DNA from: Acidobacteriota bacterium | Lineage (GTDB): Bacteria; Acidobacteriota; Vicinamibacteria; Vicinamibacterales; 2-12-FULL-66-21 | NCBI GenBank assembly: GCA_013697225.1 | Contig: JACCXG010000320.1 | Span: 1-22,806, forward strand | Length of the DNA: 22,806 nucleotides | Reading direction: 5' to 3' | The notes under the pieces: generated by a model | Database searches by the model: none | What the model saw: only the letters and a program-made list of their open reading frames with translations | What the model was told of the DNA's origin: nothing | Position numbers and translations under genes: made by a program | Shown: piece by piece, positions 14,226 through 20,929 of the stretch | Layout: each line of letters starts with the position of its first letter | Position numbering within the stretch: position 1 is the first letter of the stretch

Positions 14226-15761
14226 TCACCCGAGCATCTCCCCCGCGACCCTGAGCAGATCCTTCAGCCGGAACGGCTTCGGGAGCCAGCGGCAGCCGGT
14301 CTCTTCGAGGAACCGTTCGGCTTCGGTGCCCGCAACGTCTCCCGTGACGAACAGGACGCGGCGCGCCATCGGCGCGTGCTCCGCTTCAAGCCTCCTGTAG
14401 AACGCGGTGCCGTCGAGCCGCGGCATCCTCAGGTCGCAGATGATGAGATCGTAGGCCTGCGCTCTGACACGGGCCAGCGCTTCGAGCCCGTCGTTTGCCA
14501 TGTGCACCGTGAACCCCGCGTCGGCCAGCGCTTCGGCCACGGCAGCCCCTAACGCGGCCTCGTCTTCCACGACGAGCACCGACGCGCCAGCGCCGATATT
14601 CGCGGGGCGCTCGATCGCCACCGACGTGACCGGCTTCAGCGACGCCGCCCCGACCGGCAGCGCGACGTTGAACGTGGCGCCGCCCGACGGCTCCGATTTC
14701 ACACTGATGCGCCCCCCGTGCTCCTGCACGATCGCATAGGCGACCGTCAGTCCGAGCCCGGTCCCCTTTCCCAGTTCTTTCGTCGTGAAGAACGGATCGA
14801 AGATCCGCGGCTGCACCTCCTCAGGCACCCCGGGCCCATCGTCGTGCACCTCGAGGACGACGGCGTCCTTGTGGAGGTCGTGCCAGGTGCGGATGATGAG
14901 CGTGCCGCGGCCGTGCGCGCCGATCATCGCCTGCTCCGCATTGATGATCAGGTTGAGGAGGACCTGCTGAATCTGATGCGGGTCGGAGAAGACCTGCGGA
15001 AGCCCGGCCGCCAGCGCTTCGATGATGCTGATGTTGGTGAGCCGCTGTTCGTAGCGTCGCAGTGCGAGCGTTTCGCGTACGACCTGATTGAGATCGACCA
15101 TGGCGCGCGTGGTGTGGCGCTTGCGGGCGAACGTCAGGAGGTTGCGGACGATCTTCGCCGCCCGCTCCGACTCGCCGAGGATGATGTCGAGGCCCCGGCG
15201 CGTCTGGTCGTCGACCTGGCGCTGGGAGAGCCGTTCGGCCCAGGTCAGAATGGTGGCGAGCGGGTTGTTCAGCTCGTGGGCCACGCCTGAGATGGTCTGG
15301 CCGAGCGCCGCCAGCTTTTCTGCCTGGAGCAGCTGATGGTAAAGATCCCGCGCCTGATCCTCGAGACGCTTGCGCTCGCTCACGTCACGCATCAGCGCTT
15401 CGATCAGCATCGAGCCGTCCGCCCCCCCTTCCGCGTGCCCCGTGACCTCGATCCAGACGAGGGAACGATCGGCGCGGCGGAGCCGGAGCAGGTAGTCGGT
15501 GACGGTTGCGTCCCGCCGCAGCCGCTCGAGGAACTGGTCCCGAGCTTGAGGATCCACGAACCGCTCGACTTCGAACGGCCGTACATCTGAAGGCGGCGTG
15601 TCGGCGGCGTAGCCGAACATCAGCTTGAGATAGGGGTTGGCAGAGACCGTCGTCGTCGCGGCCGTGTCGAGCACGCCGATGTAGACACCCTCGTGAACTG
15701 CCTCGAAGAGCCGGGTGAACGCCTCGACAGGGGGTCCGGGGGACGTCGTGTCAGGAAGCAT
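14226..15761 (-). CDS. PAS-containing hybrid sensor histidine kinase with C-terminal receiver
   Basis: A 511-aa soluble kinase; no transmembrane segment is seen. The PAS domain is at about 13-130 (VHEGVYIGVLDTA... LIEALMRDVSERKRLE), then a coiled linker. The HisKA domain has phospho-acceptor His162 in GVAHELNNPLATIL. The HATPase part has the N box LNLIINAEQAM (269-279), G1 DDGPGVP (307-313), the F box DPFFTTK and G2 GKGTGLGL (331-338). The receiver (394-511) has acidic VVEDE, phospho-acceptor Asp443 in LIICDLRMP, and Lys495 in LPKPF. All catalytic residues are intact. The output must pass to a separate phosphotransfer protein or regulator, or the receiver may be self-regulatory. The gene converges on the sigma factor and diverges from the SDR gene with 108 bp between starts. 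Confidence 0.96.
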   Translation of the reverse strand: MLPDTTSPGPPVEAFTRLFEAVHEGVYIGVLDTAATTTVSANPYLKLMFGYAADTPPSDVRPFEVERFVDPQARDQFLERLRRDATVTDYLLRLRRADRSLVWIEVTGHAEGGADGSMLIEALMRDVSERKRLEDQARDLYHQLLQAEKLAALGQTISGVAHELNNPLATILTWAERLSQRQVDDQTRRGLDIILGESERAAKIVRNLLTFARKRHTTRAMVDLNQVVRETLALRRYEQRLTNISIIEALAAGLPQVFSDPHQIQQVLLNLIINAEQAMIGAHGRGTLIIRTWHDLHKDAVVLEVHDDGPGVPEEVQPRIFDPFFTTKELGKGTGLGLTVAYAIVQEHGGRISVKSEPSGGATFNVALPVGAASLKPVTSVAIERPANIGAGASVLVVEDEAALGAAVAEALADAGFTVHMANDGLEALARVRAQAYDLIICDLRMPRLDGTAFYRRLEAEHAPMARRVLFVTGDVAGTEAERFLEETGCRWLPKPFRLKDLLRVAGEMLG

Positions 15762-15869
15762 GGATCATCAGGATGGAGAGCCTGCGTGGCCGCGCCGCTC
15801 CGTCCGCATCTGCGCCGTATGGTAACACCGCGATGGACAAGCCGGCGGAGCCGCCGGTAATCTGAATCG
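15762..15869. promoter_or_regulatory. Divergent intergenic region between hybrid kinase and SDR genes
   Basis: These 108 bp must hold promoters for both divergent genes, but I see no strong -35/-10 pair. A GC hairpin CCGGCG (15842-15847), loop GAGC, CGCCGG (15852-15857) ends 12 nt before the SDR ATG where a Shine-Dalgarno would be expected, and no such site is visible. Confidence 0.4.
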
Positions 15870-16658
15870 ATGTTCTCACCAGGAACGCTGAAGGACCGCG
15901 TGGCCATCGTCACCGGCGGCGGCACGGGCATCGGTCTCGCCGTTGCCAAACGGCTGGGAGAGCTTGGCGCACGCCTCGTGATCGGCAGCCGCAACTCCGC
16001 CAACCTGGAGGCCGGTTGCGCCGAACTGCTCCAGGCCGGGTTCGATCCGCTCACCGTTCAGGTCGACGTCCGGAACCCCGAACAGGTGGACGAGCTCGTC
16101 GAGCGCACGCTGCGGCACTTCGGACGGATCGATATCCTGGTGAACAACGCCGCCGGAAACTTCATCTGCCGCGCGGAGGAGCTTTCCCCGAACGGATGGA
16201 ACGCCGTGGTGGGGATCGTGCTGAACGGCACTTTCTACTGCTCGCGCGCCGTGGGCCGCCACATGATCGCCCGCGGTGCCGGCGGTTGCATCGTGTCGAT
16301 CCTGGCAAACTATGTGTGGACCGGCAGTGCGGGCACTGTCCATTCCGCGGCCGCCAAAGCGGGCGTCATGTCGATCACCCGGACGCTGGCGGTCGAATGG
16401 GCGCCCCACAAGATCCGCGTCAATGCCGTGGCGCCAGGGCCGATCCGGTCCGATGGCGCGGCGAAGCAGTTGTGGGGGACTCCGGAAGCAAGACAGCGCA
16501 TCATCGAGAGGGTTCCCCTGAAGCGATGGGGAGAGCCGGAGGAAGTGGCGGATGCCGTGGCCTTCCTGGTCTCTGACCACTCCGGCTTCGTCACGGGAGA
16601 CGTGCTGACCGTAGATGGCGGAGCCTGGCTCGGCCGCGGCACGTTCGAGTTCCTGTGA
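15870..16658 (+). CDS. SDR oxidoreductase of the 2,4-dienoyl-CoA reductase type
   Basis: A 262-aa NADP(H)-type short-chain dehydrogenase. The cofactor motif is TGGGTGIG (15-22), the NNAAG motif is at 92-96, and the cofactor-site PGPI is at 189-192. The usual YxxxK is absent: HSAAAK occupies that place. Instead, Tyr148, Ser159 and Lys163 with Asn119 have the spacing (Tyr+11=Ser, +15=Lys) of mammalian DECR1 (Asn148, Tyr199, Ser210, Lys214). The surrounding ANYVWTGSAGTVHSAAAKAG also aligns well. So reduction of 2,4-dienoyl-CoA intermediates of unsaturated fatty-acid beta-oxidation is the best guess; another enoyl-type reduction is possible. The stop overlaps the start of the permease gene (GTGA), suggesting one mRNA. 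No beta-oxidation gene is adjacent. Confidence 0.87.
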   Translation: MFSPGTLKDRVAIVTGGGTGIGLAVAKRLGELGARLVIGSRNSANLEAGCAELLQAGFDPLTVQVDVRNPEQVDELVERTLRHFGRIDILVNNAAGNFICRAEELSPNGWNAVVGIVLNGTFYCSRAVGRHMIARGAGGCIVSILANYVWTGSAGTVHSAAAKAGVMSITRTLAVEWAPHKIRVNAVAPGPIRSDGAAKQLWGTPEARQRIIERVPLKRWGEPEEVADAVAFLVSDHSGFVTGDVLTVDGGAWLGRGTFEFL

Positions 16659-17605
16659 TCACATCTGCGCCGGCGGTCGCCACGACACGCGAGAAGCGCC
16701 TCGCCTACATCGCCTGGGGCGCCGTGTGCCTGATCTGGGGCACGACCTATCTGGGCATCCGCATCACCCTCGAGACGATGTCGCCGGCGTTGATGTCTGG
16801 CTTCCGGTGGCTTGTGGCCGGGACGCTGCTGGTGGTCTACATGCGGTTCAAGGGAGAGCCGCTGCCCCCTGCCTCGCGGTGGGGCGGGATTGCGCTGATG
16901 GGCTTCCTGCTGCTGTTCGTTGGCAACGGCGGCGTGGCGTACGCGGAGCAGTGGGTGCCCAGCGGGATCGCGGCCGTCATGGTGGCAACCGCCCCCTTCT
17001 GGATGGCTGGCGTCGAAAGGAGCGTGGGCGGGGAACGGTTTACAGGGCGGACACTGCTGGGGCTGGCCGTCGGCTTCTCCGGAATCCTCGTGCTCGTGTG
17101 GCCGGAGCTGACGATCCAGACCGACGACAGCAGACGGTTTCTGATCGGCATCGTCGCTCTGCAGGTGGCCGCGCTCGGCTGGTCCCTCGGTTCGTCCTAC
17201 TCGCGGCGGTTCTCCCGGCAGGACCATCTGCTCGGTACAACGGCGCTGCAGATGCTCGCGGGTGGGCTCATGCTGACGGCTGTCGGTGCGCTGCGCGGGG
17301 AGTGGCCGCAGTTCGGGATCAACGGGCGCACGTCAGCCGCGTTCATCTACTTGTCTACCGTCGGCGCGCTCGGCGGCTTCGTCGCGTACACCTACGCCCT
17401 CCGCCATCTGCCCGTGTCGTTCGTCTCGCTGTACGCCTACATCAACCCGGTGATTGCAGTTGCGCTCGGCGTTCTGCTGCTCGCCGAGCCATTCGATCTC
17501 CGGATTGCGCTGGCAGCCGCCCTGGTGCTTCTTGGCGTGGCCGTAGTCCGCACGGGCGCAAGCGGCACGGCTCGGCGGATCGTTCCCGTCCCGCGGGGGA
17601 GATGA
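16655..17605 (+). CDS. EamA/DMT-superfamily permease
   Basis: A 316-aa inner-membrane transporter of the drug/metabolite family, with ten predicted hydrophobic helices in two EamA repeats. The first begins IAWGAVCLIWGTTYLGIRI, the second near GIVALQVAALGWSLGSSYS and ends in PVIAVALGVLLLAEP, the usual signature of repeat two. Characterised relatives export amino acids, purines or other metabolites; the substrate cannot be told. The GTG start at 16655 overlaps the SDR stop by three bases; no ATG lies nearer the first helix. A short basic cytoplasmic tail ends the protein. The stop (17603-17605) directly abuts the fabZ stop on the other strand. Confidence 0.93.
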   Translation: MITSAPAVATTREKRLAYIAWGAVCLIWGTTYLGIRITLETMSPALMSGFRWLVAGTLLVVYMRFKGEPLPPASRWGGIALMGFLLLFVGNGGVAYAEQWVPSGIAAVMVATAPFWMAGVERSVGGERFTGRTLLGLAVGFSGILVLVWPELTIQTDDSRRFLIGIVALQVAALGWSLGSSYSRRFSRQDHLLGTTALQMLAGGLMLTAVGALRGEWPQFGINGRTSAAFIYLSTVGALGGFVAYTYALRHLPVSFVSLYAYINPVIAVALGVLLLAEPFDLRIALAAALVLLGVAVVRTGASGTARRIVPVPRGR

Positions 17606-18073
17606 TCAGGCGGGGGGAACCCCGGATTCACTGCGCAGCCCGAGCGCGAACGTCATGCGTCCCTGCACGACGACTTTCCCGTCGACCCGCGCGATGCCGC
17701 GAAGCTCCCCCACGCGGCTCCGGAGCCGCATCACGGTTGCCTCGATCTCGACGACATCCCCCGGGTGCACGGGCCGCCTGTAGCGGACGCGTTCGATGCT
17801 CCGGAAGTACGGGAGCTTGTCACGGTTCTCCGGCTTGGCCAGGATGAGAATGGCGCCCACCTGAGCGATCGCTTCGGTGAGGATCGTCGGGGGCATGACG
17901 GGGGGGCCGTCCCCTGAGTGCGCCAGGTAGCGTTCGTTCAGCGTGACGTTCTTGATTCCGACGATGCGCGTGTCCGGCTCGAGCTCTGTAATCCGGTCGA
18001 CGAGGAGGAACGGATACCGGTGAGGCAGGATGCGTTCGATGGCGGAGTAATCGAGCGGAAGCGTCAGGTCCAT
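17606..18073 (-). CDS. fabZ: 3-hydroxyacyl-ACP dehydratase FabZ family, unusual active-site loop
   Basis: A 155-aa single hot-dog protein that would dehydrate 3-hydroxyacyl-ACP in fatty-acid synthesis. The family start ILPHRYPFLLVDRI (15-28), the PVMP block followed by the catalytic Glu67 in TEAIAQ, and RYRRPVHPGDVVEIE (97-111) are clear. The usual GHFPG loop is replaced by AHSGDGP: the only candidate catalytic His is His52, 15 residues before Glu67 rather than the usual 14, and PGVL has become PPTIL. The enzyme may still work with an adjusted loop, or it may be a specialised paralogue. I chose the ATG at 18073 because it gives the family length; the longer open frame runs back across the divergent gene. 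No lpxA, lpxD or accA neighbour is present, so it is outside the usual lipid A cluster. Confidence 0.88.
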   Translation of the reverse strand: MDLTLPLDYSAIERILPHRYPFLLVDRITELEPDTRIVGIKNVTLNERYLAHSGDGPPVMPPTILTEAIAQVGAILILAKPENRDKLPYFRSIERVRYRRPVHPGDVVEIEATVMRLRSRVGELRGIARVDGKVVVQGRMTFALGLRSESGVPPA

Positions 18074-18086
18074 GTGATTTTGCAAG

Positions 18087-18092
18087 TATAAT
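18087..18092 (+). promoter_or_regulatory. Possible -10 element (TATAAT) for the phosphatase gene
   Basis: A perfect TATAAT lies 53 nt before the GTG start. No good -35 is seen at the expected distance (TCAGGT at 18064-18069). On the other strand the same bases give TATACT just 11 nt before the fabZ start, which would leave almost no leader. Confidence 0.35.
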
Positions 18093-18100
18093 CCGGGGAC

Positions 18101-18121
18101 GCGCGGGAGGCTTTCCCGCGC
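18101..18121 (+). other. Perfect 8-bp inverted repeat between fabZ and the phosphatase gene
   Basis: GCGCGGGA (18101-18108), loop GGCTT, TCCCGCGC (18114-18121). It begins 9 nt after TATAAT, so in RNA it would sit at the very 5' end of the phosphatase leader, or in DNA could be an operator. No U-tract follows in either direction. Confidence 0.55.
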
Positions 18122-18145
18122 CCGGAAGGACCATTCTCCCCTCCA

Positions 18146-19933
18146 GTGACCCACGGATACACTCCGGATGCTCCGCCTCCGGCGCCAAGTCGTTCGGACC
18201 CCCACGAACACGAGCTCCTCACGGCGCTCTTCGATCTCGGCCGCCAGGTCACGGCGGTCCTCGATTTCGAGGAGCTGCTCAGGCAGATTCCCCGGCTGAT
18301 CGGGCGGCTCATTCCGGTCGAGGCATTCGCGGTGTACCTGCTCGACGAGCGGCGCGGCGAGCTGCGGAGCGCGTACACGGTTGGTTATCCTGAAACTGGC
18401 GCGCCCGTGCGGCTGAAGCCGGGTGTCGGCCTGGTCGGGGCCGCGGTGCTCAGCGAGCAGCCGCTGCTGGTGAACGACGTAGCCGGGGATCCGCGATACG
18501 TGGAGTTCGTTCCCGGGATGCAGTCGGAGCTGGTCGTCCCGCTGCTGCACAAGTCCCGTCCCATCGGGGCGTTGAACATCCTGAGCAGCAAGCGGGACCA
18601 GTTCACGATCCGCGACGTCGCCATAGCCACGCAGTTTGCCGCGCATGTAGCCGTCGCGCTCGTGAACGCGCGCCTGTACGAGCGCAGCCGGCTGGATGCG
18701 GACGCCTTCGAAACGCTGGCCGAAATCGGGCGCGAGGTGGCCGCCGTTCTGGATCTCGACGAGCTGTTTACACGAATCGCGCAGCTCGCGAAGCGGGTGA
18801 TCGACTACCGCACCCTGGGCATCCTGCTGCTGAACGAGCAGGGTGAGCTCGAGATGAAGCACGCGGTGCACTACGGCGAGATGGTGCAGGTCCCCCGTGT
18901 CCGGCTCGGCGAGGGTCTTGTCGGCTACGCGGCGCTGCACCGGGAAGCGGTGCTCGTGGCCGACGTGTCACAGGATCCGCGGTACATCGCCCTGGTGCCG
19001 GATGTCCGGTCGGAGCTCGCGATCCCCATGCTGATCAAGGATCGCTGCATCGGCGTCGTGGACCTCGAGAGCCCGGAGCTCGACGCGTTCTCCAAGCGGG
19101 AAGTGGAGATCCTCACCCTGCTCGCCAGCCATGCGGCGGTGGCCATCGAGAACGCCCGCCTGTACGAAGAAGTCGTGTCCACGCGGAAGCGTCTGGAAAA
19201 GGAAGTCCGGTTCGCACAGCGCGTGCAGGCGGCGCTGCAGCCAGGGCCGCCCAAGCGGCTGAAGGGAGTGGATCTCGCGGCAGCATTCGCGTCGGCGCTG
19301 GAGCTCGGCGGCGACTTTCACGAGTATCTGGCCCCAGAGTCGAACACCCTTGTCGTGACGGTGGGAGACGTCTCGGGTAAGGGCGTTCCCGCAGCCCTTT
19401 ACAGCGCATTTGCGGCGGAGCTCGTCAGAGGCCGTACGTTCAGGGGGCGCTATCTGCCGGAACGCTCGAGCCCGGCGGCCGTCCTCTCGTCGGTCAACAC
19501 GATCCTCCATCAGCGTCAGCTGGAGGAGTACTACTGCACCCTCTGCTACTCGATCCTCGATCTGAAGCGCCGGACGATCACGATTGCGAATTCAGGGCTG
19601 CCGTACCCAATCCGGTGTACGGCAGATGCCTGCGCGCAGATAGAGCTCCCGGGCGTACCGCTCGGCTCGTTCCAGGGCTCGACCTACGACGAGGTCACGT
19701 TCGCGCTGCACGCCGGCGACGTGCTGCTGTTCTGCACGGACGGTGTGTACGAAGCCATGAATGCGGAAGGCCAGGAGTTCACGTCGGACCGTGTGGTGGA
19801 GGTCGTCCGCGCCTCGCGTGACCTGCCCGCCCGCGGGATCGTGGACGCCGTGTTCACCGCGGCGGCGGACTGGCGCGGCGAGACGCCATCGAACGACGAC
19901 ATGACCGCCGTCGCCGTGAAGATCACGCTGTAA
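18146..19933 (+). CDS. GAF-GAF-SpoIIE (PP2C) serine phosphatase, RsbU-like
   Basis: A 595-aa soluble signalling protein. Two GAF sensor domains lie at about 25-178 and 184-340. Both are typical, with GVGLVGAAVLSEQPLLVNDVAGDPRY and GEGLVGYAALHREAVLVADVSQDPRY as parallel central parts. A short coiled linker (340-358, RKRLEKEVRFAQRVQAALQP) leads into the SpoIIE phosphatase domain to the end. Metal-ligand candidates are Asp390 in GGDFHEY, Asp408 in VGDVSGKG, Asp531 in CTDGVYEA, and Asp584/Asp585 in SNDDMTA. The usual second Asp of GGDYYD is Glu393 here. Such proteins dephosphorylate anti-sigma-factor antagonists in partner-switching stress pathways; none is in the window. The GTG at 18146 is the only start in this open frame; the best Shine-Dalgarno-like site (GGAAGGA) is 16 nt away, so initiation may be weak. 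Confidence 0.94.
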   Translation: MTHGYTPDAPPPAPSRSDPHEHELLTALFDLGRQVTAVLDFEELLRQIPRLIGRLIPVEAFAVYLLDERRGELRSAYTVGYPETGAPVRLKPGVGLVGAAVLSEQPLLVNDVAGDPRYVEFVPGMQSELVVPLLHKSRPIGALNILSSKRDQFTIRDVAIATQFAAHVAVALVNARLYERSRLDADAFETLAEIGREVAAVLDLDELFTRIAQLAKRVIDYRTLGILLLNEQGELEMKHAVHYGEMVQVPRVRLGEGLVGYAALHREAVLVADVSQDPRYIALVPDVRSELAIPMLIKDRCIGVVDLESPELDAFSKREVEILTLLASHAAVAIENARLYEEVVSTRKRLEKEVRFAQRVQAALQPGPPKRLKGVDLAAAFASALELGGDFHEYLAPESNTLVVTVGDVSGKGVPAALYSAFAAELVRGRTFRGRYLPERSSPAAVLSSVNTILHQRQLEEYYCTLCYSILDLKRRTITIANSGLPYPIRCTADACAQIELPGVPLGSFQGSTYDEVTFALHAGDVLLFCTDGVYEAMNAEGQEFTSDRVVEVVRASRDLPARGIVDAVFTAAADWRGETPSNDDMTAVAVKITL

Positions 19934-19951
19934 CCCGCGTGATCCGCGTGA

Positions 19952-20317
19952 TCACCGCCTGAAGTTCACGTCCCGCTGCTGGATGTGAAGGCCGACCGCG
20001 CGCCCGCCGAGCGTGGCCACCTCGCTCACCTTTCCCCTGACGCGCACCCGGGCACCGGTGGTGGGTACGCGGCCGTCGTTTGCGAGTACGGTGACCTCTC
20101 CGGTTCCGTCGTTCACCTTGTACATCCGGAACGGCACGAGCGGCACCCCCCACGAACTGGTGACCACCCCTTCGATAGCCACGGTGCGGTCGTGATATCG
20201 GCCGGGGTTGTATTTGAGCTCGGCCACGCTTGGGCGCCTCACGGCCAGGGCACACCCGGAAAGCATCGCCACGAGAGCGAGCATGGCGCCGAAGCGGGCG
20301 ACGTGCAGGTGCGACAT
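19952..20317 (-). CDS. OB-fold-like lipoprotein
   Basis: A 121-aa exported lipoprotein. The signal peptide MSHLHVARFGAMLALVAMLSGCA contains the lipobox LSGC, with acylated Cys at about residue 21. The mature part reads as a five-strand OB-type barrel: GRYHDRTVAIEGVVTSSW, PFRMYKVNDGTGEVTVLAND, TTGARVRVRGKVSEV, VGLHIQQRDVNF. The pattern of a strand with VxGVV, a KVxDGTG turn and a late VRVRGKV is common in periplasmic OB-fold proteins that bind small cations or oligosaccharides; no ligand can be named. I chose the ATG at 20317 because GGAGGG lies 7 nt upstream and the signal peptide starts there; the longer open frame has no signal peptide start. It converges on the phosphatase gene with 18 nt between stops. 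Confidence 0.84.
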   Translation of the reverse strand: MSHLHVARFGAMLALVAMLSGCALAVRRPSVAELKYNPGRYHDRTVAIEGVVTSSWGVPLVPFRMYKVNDGTGEVTVLANDGRVPTTGARVRVRGKVSEVATLGGRAVGLHIQQRDVNFRR

Positions 20318-20636
20318 GATGGGACCCTCCCTGGCGCCTGCGGGGACGCCCGTGCGGCCGGCGGGACATCCTGCCGGAAAAAAATAAGTGGCCGCGCGAA
20401 ATCGGACAACGTGCAAGACGGGATACGGCGATGCCAGCGCCTGCCTGAGTTAACGCACCCCGTTGATTCCGCGCGACCGCTGCCGTCTACATCAAATCGC
20501 GTACCTGCGGAAACGTCGGCCAATCCGCGTGGTCATCTCTGACGGCGTCTCTTTCCGGTGACGCGATGACCTCAATGCGTGACGCCTCCGGCCTCTCAAC
20601 CTTCCTGCCCACCAGGGCGTCTCACCTTCACGGGCG

Positions 20637-20703
20637 GGGGTTCTAACGGGGTTCTACGGGGTTCTGCGGGGTTCTTCAGGTTCGGGTTCTCCAGGGTTCT
20701 GCC
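20637..20703 (+). repeat. GGGGTTCTNC tandem repeats, 10-bp period
   Basis: Units GGGGTTCTAAC (20637-20647), GGGGTTCTAC (20648-20657), GGGGTTCTGC (20658-20667) and GGGGTTCTTC (20668-20677) are followed by decayed copies AGGTTC, GGGTTCTCC and AGGGTTCTGCC up to 20703. The 10-bp spacing is about one helical turn. I recall similar GTTCT-rich tracts between genes of Acidobacteria; this is memory, not a match. Confidence 0.8.
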
Positions 20704-20842
20704 TTGGGTGCTGCGACGACATGGGGTTCCGGTGCAGCGGGTTCGCACGGACTCCGAAGCTGCGGCGTGGCGCCTGGCACTTCGCACGACCGAGGTCCGT
20801 TCCAGCGCAGCGACTCCGTAGTGGGGCTCATGCGGCAAGACA

Positions 20843-20870
20843 TAGACATCTGCGAGGGCACCCTTTTAGT
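20843..20870 (+). promoter_or_regulatory. Candidate promoter of the double-PDZ gene
   Basis: TAGACA (20843-20848) and TTTAGT (20865-20870) are separated by 16 nt and match -35 and -10 at 5/6 and 4/6. They lie about 60 nt before the ATG, and the first 21-bp repeat covers the spacer and -10. Confidence 0.4.
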
Positions 20871-20891
20871 CTGCGAGGGCGCCCTTTTAGA
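20850..20891 (+). promoter_or_regulatory. Two tandem 21-bp operator-like repeats
   Basis: Two copies, 20850-20870 and 20871-20891, differ at only two positions. Each carries the motif GCGAGGGCRCCCTTTTAG. In the second copy AGGGCGCCCT (20876-20885) is a perfect 10-bp palindrome; the first has A in place of the central G. Copies two helical turns apart lying over a candidate -10 are what a dimeric repressor site looks like. Which protein binds cannot be told. Confidence 0.6.
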
Positions 20892-20929
20892 TCGAGACAT
20901 CAAGTCGAAAGCGGACCTCAAGGAGACGA

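Larger units (their letters stand above)
20318..20929. other. 612-bp non-coding stretch with tandem repeats and a candidate promoter
   Basis: No open frame here shows family-like sequence or a supported start. From left to right it holds the upstream region of the lipoprotein, an imperfect GC hairpin (20358-20377) beside an A-tract (20378-20384), a featureless stretch to about 20630, the GGGGTTCTNC repeats (20637-20703), a further featureless stretch, and the promoter and operator-like repeats before the PDZ gene. The A-tract hairpin has T residues on the wrong side for a terminator of either gene. Confidence 0.6.

Noticed and set aside
18074..18940. Extension of the fabZ frame to 444 codons
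   Set aside because: The extra part is antisense to the GAF domains of the phosphatase; fabZ has its family start at 18073.
20358..20384. Rho-independent terminator
   Set aside because: The hairpin has an A-tract on its plus-strand 3' side, so T residues precede rather than follow it on the minus strand; no gene ends there.
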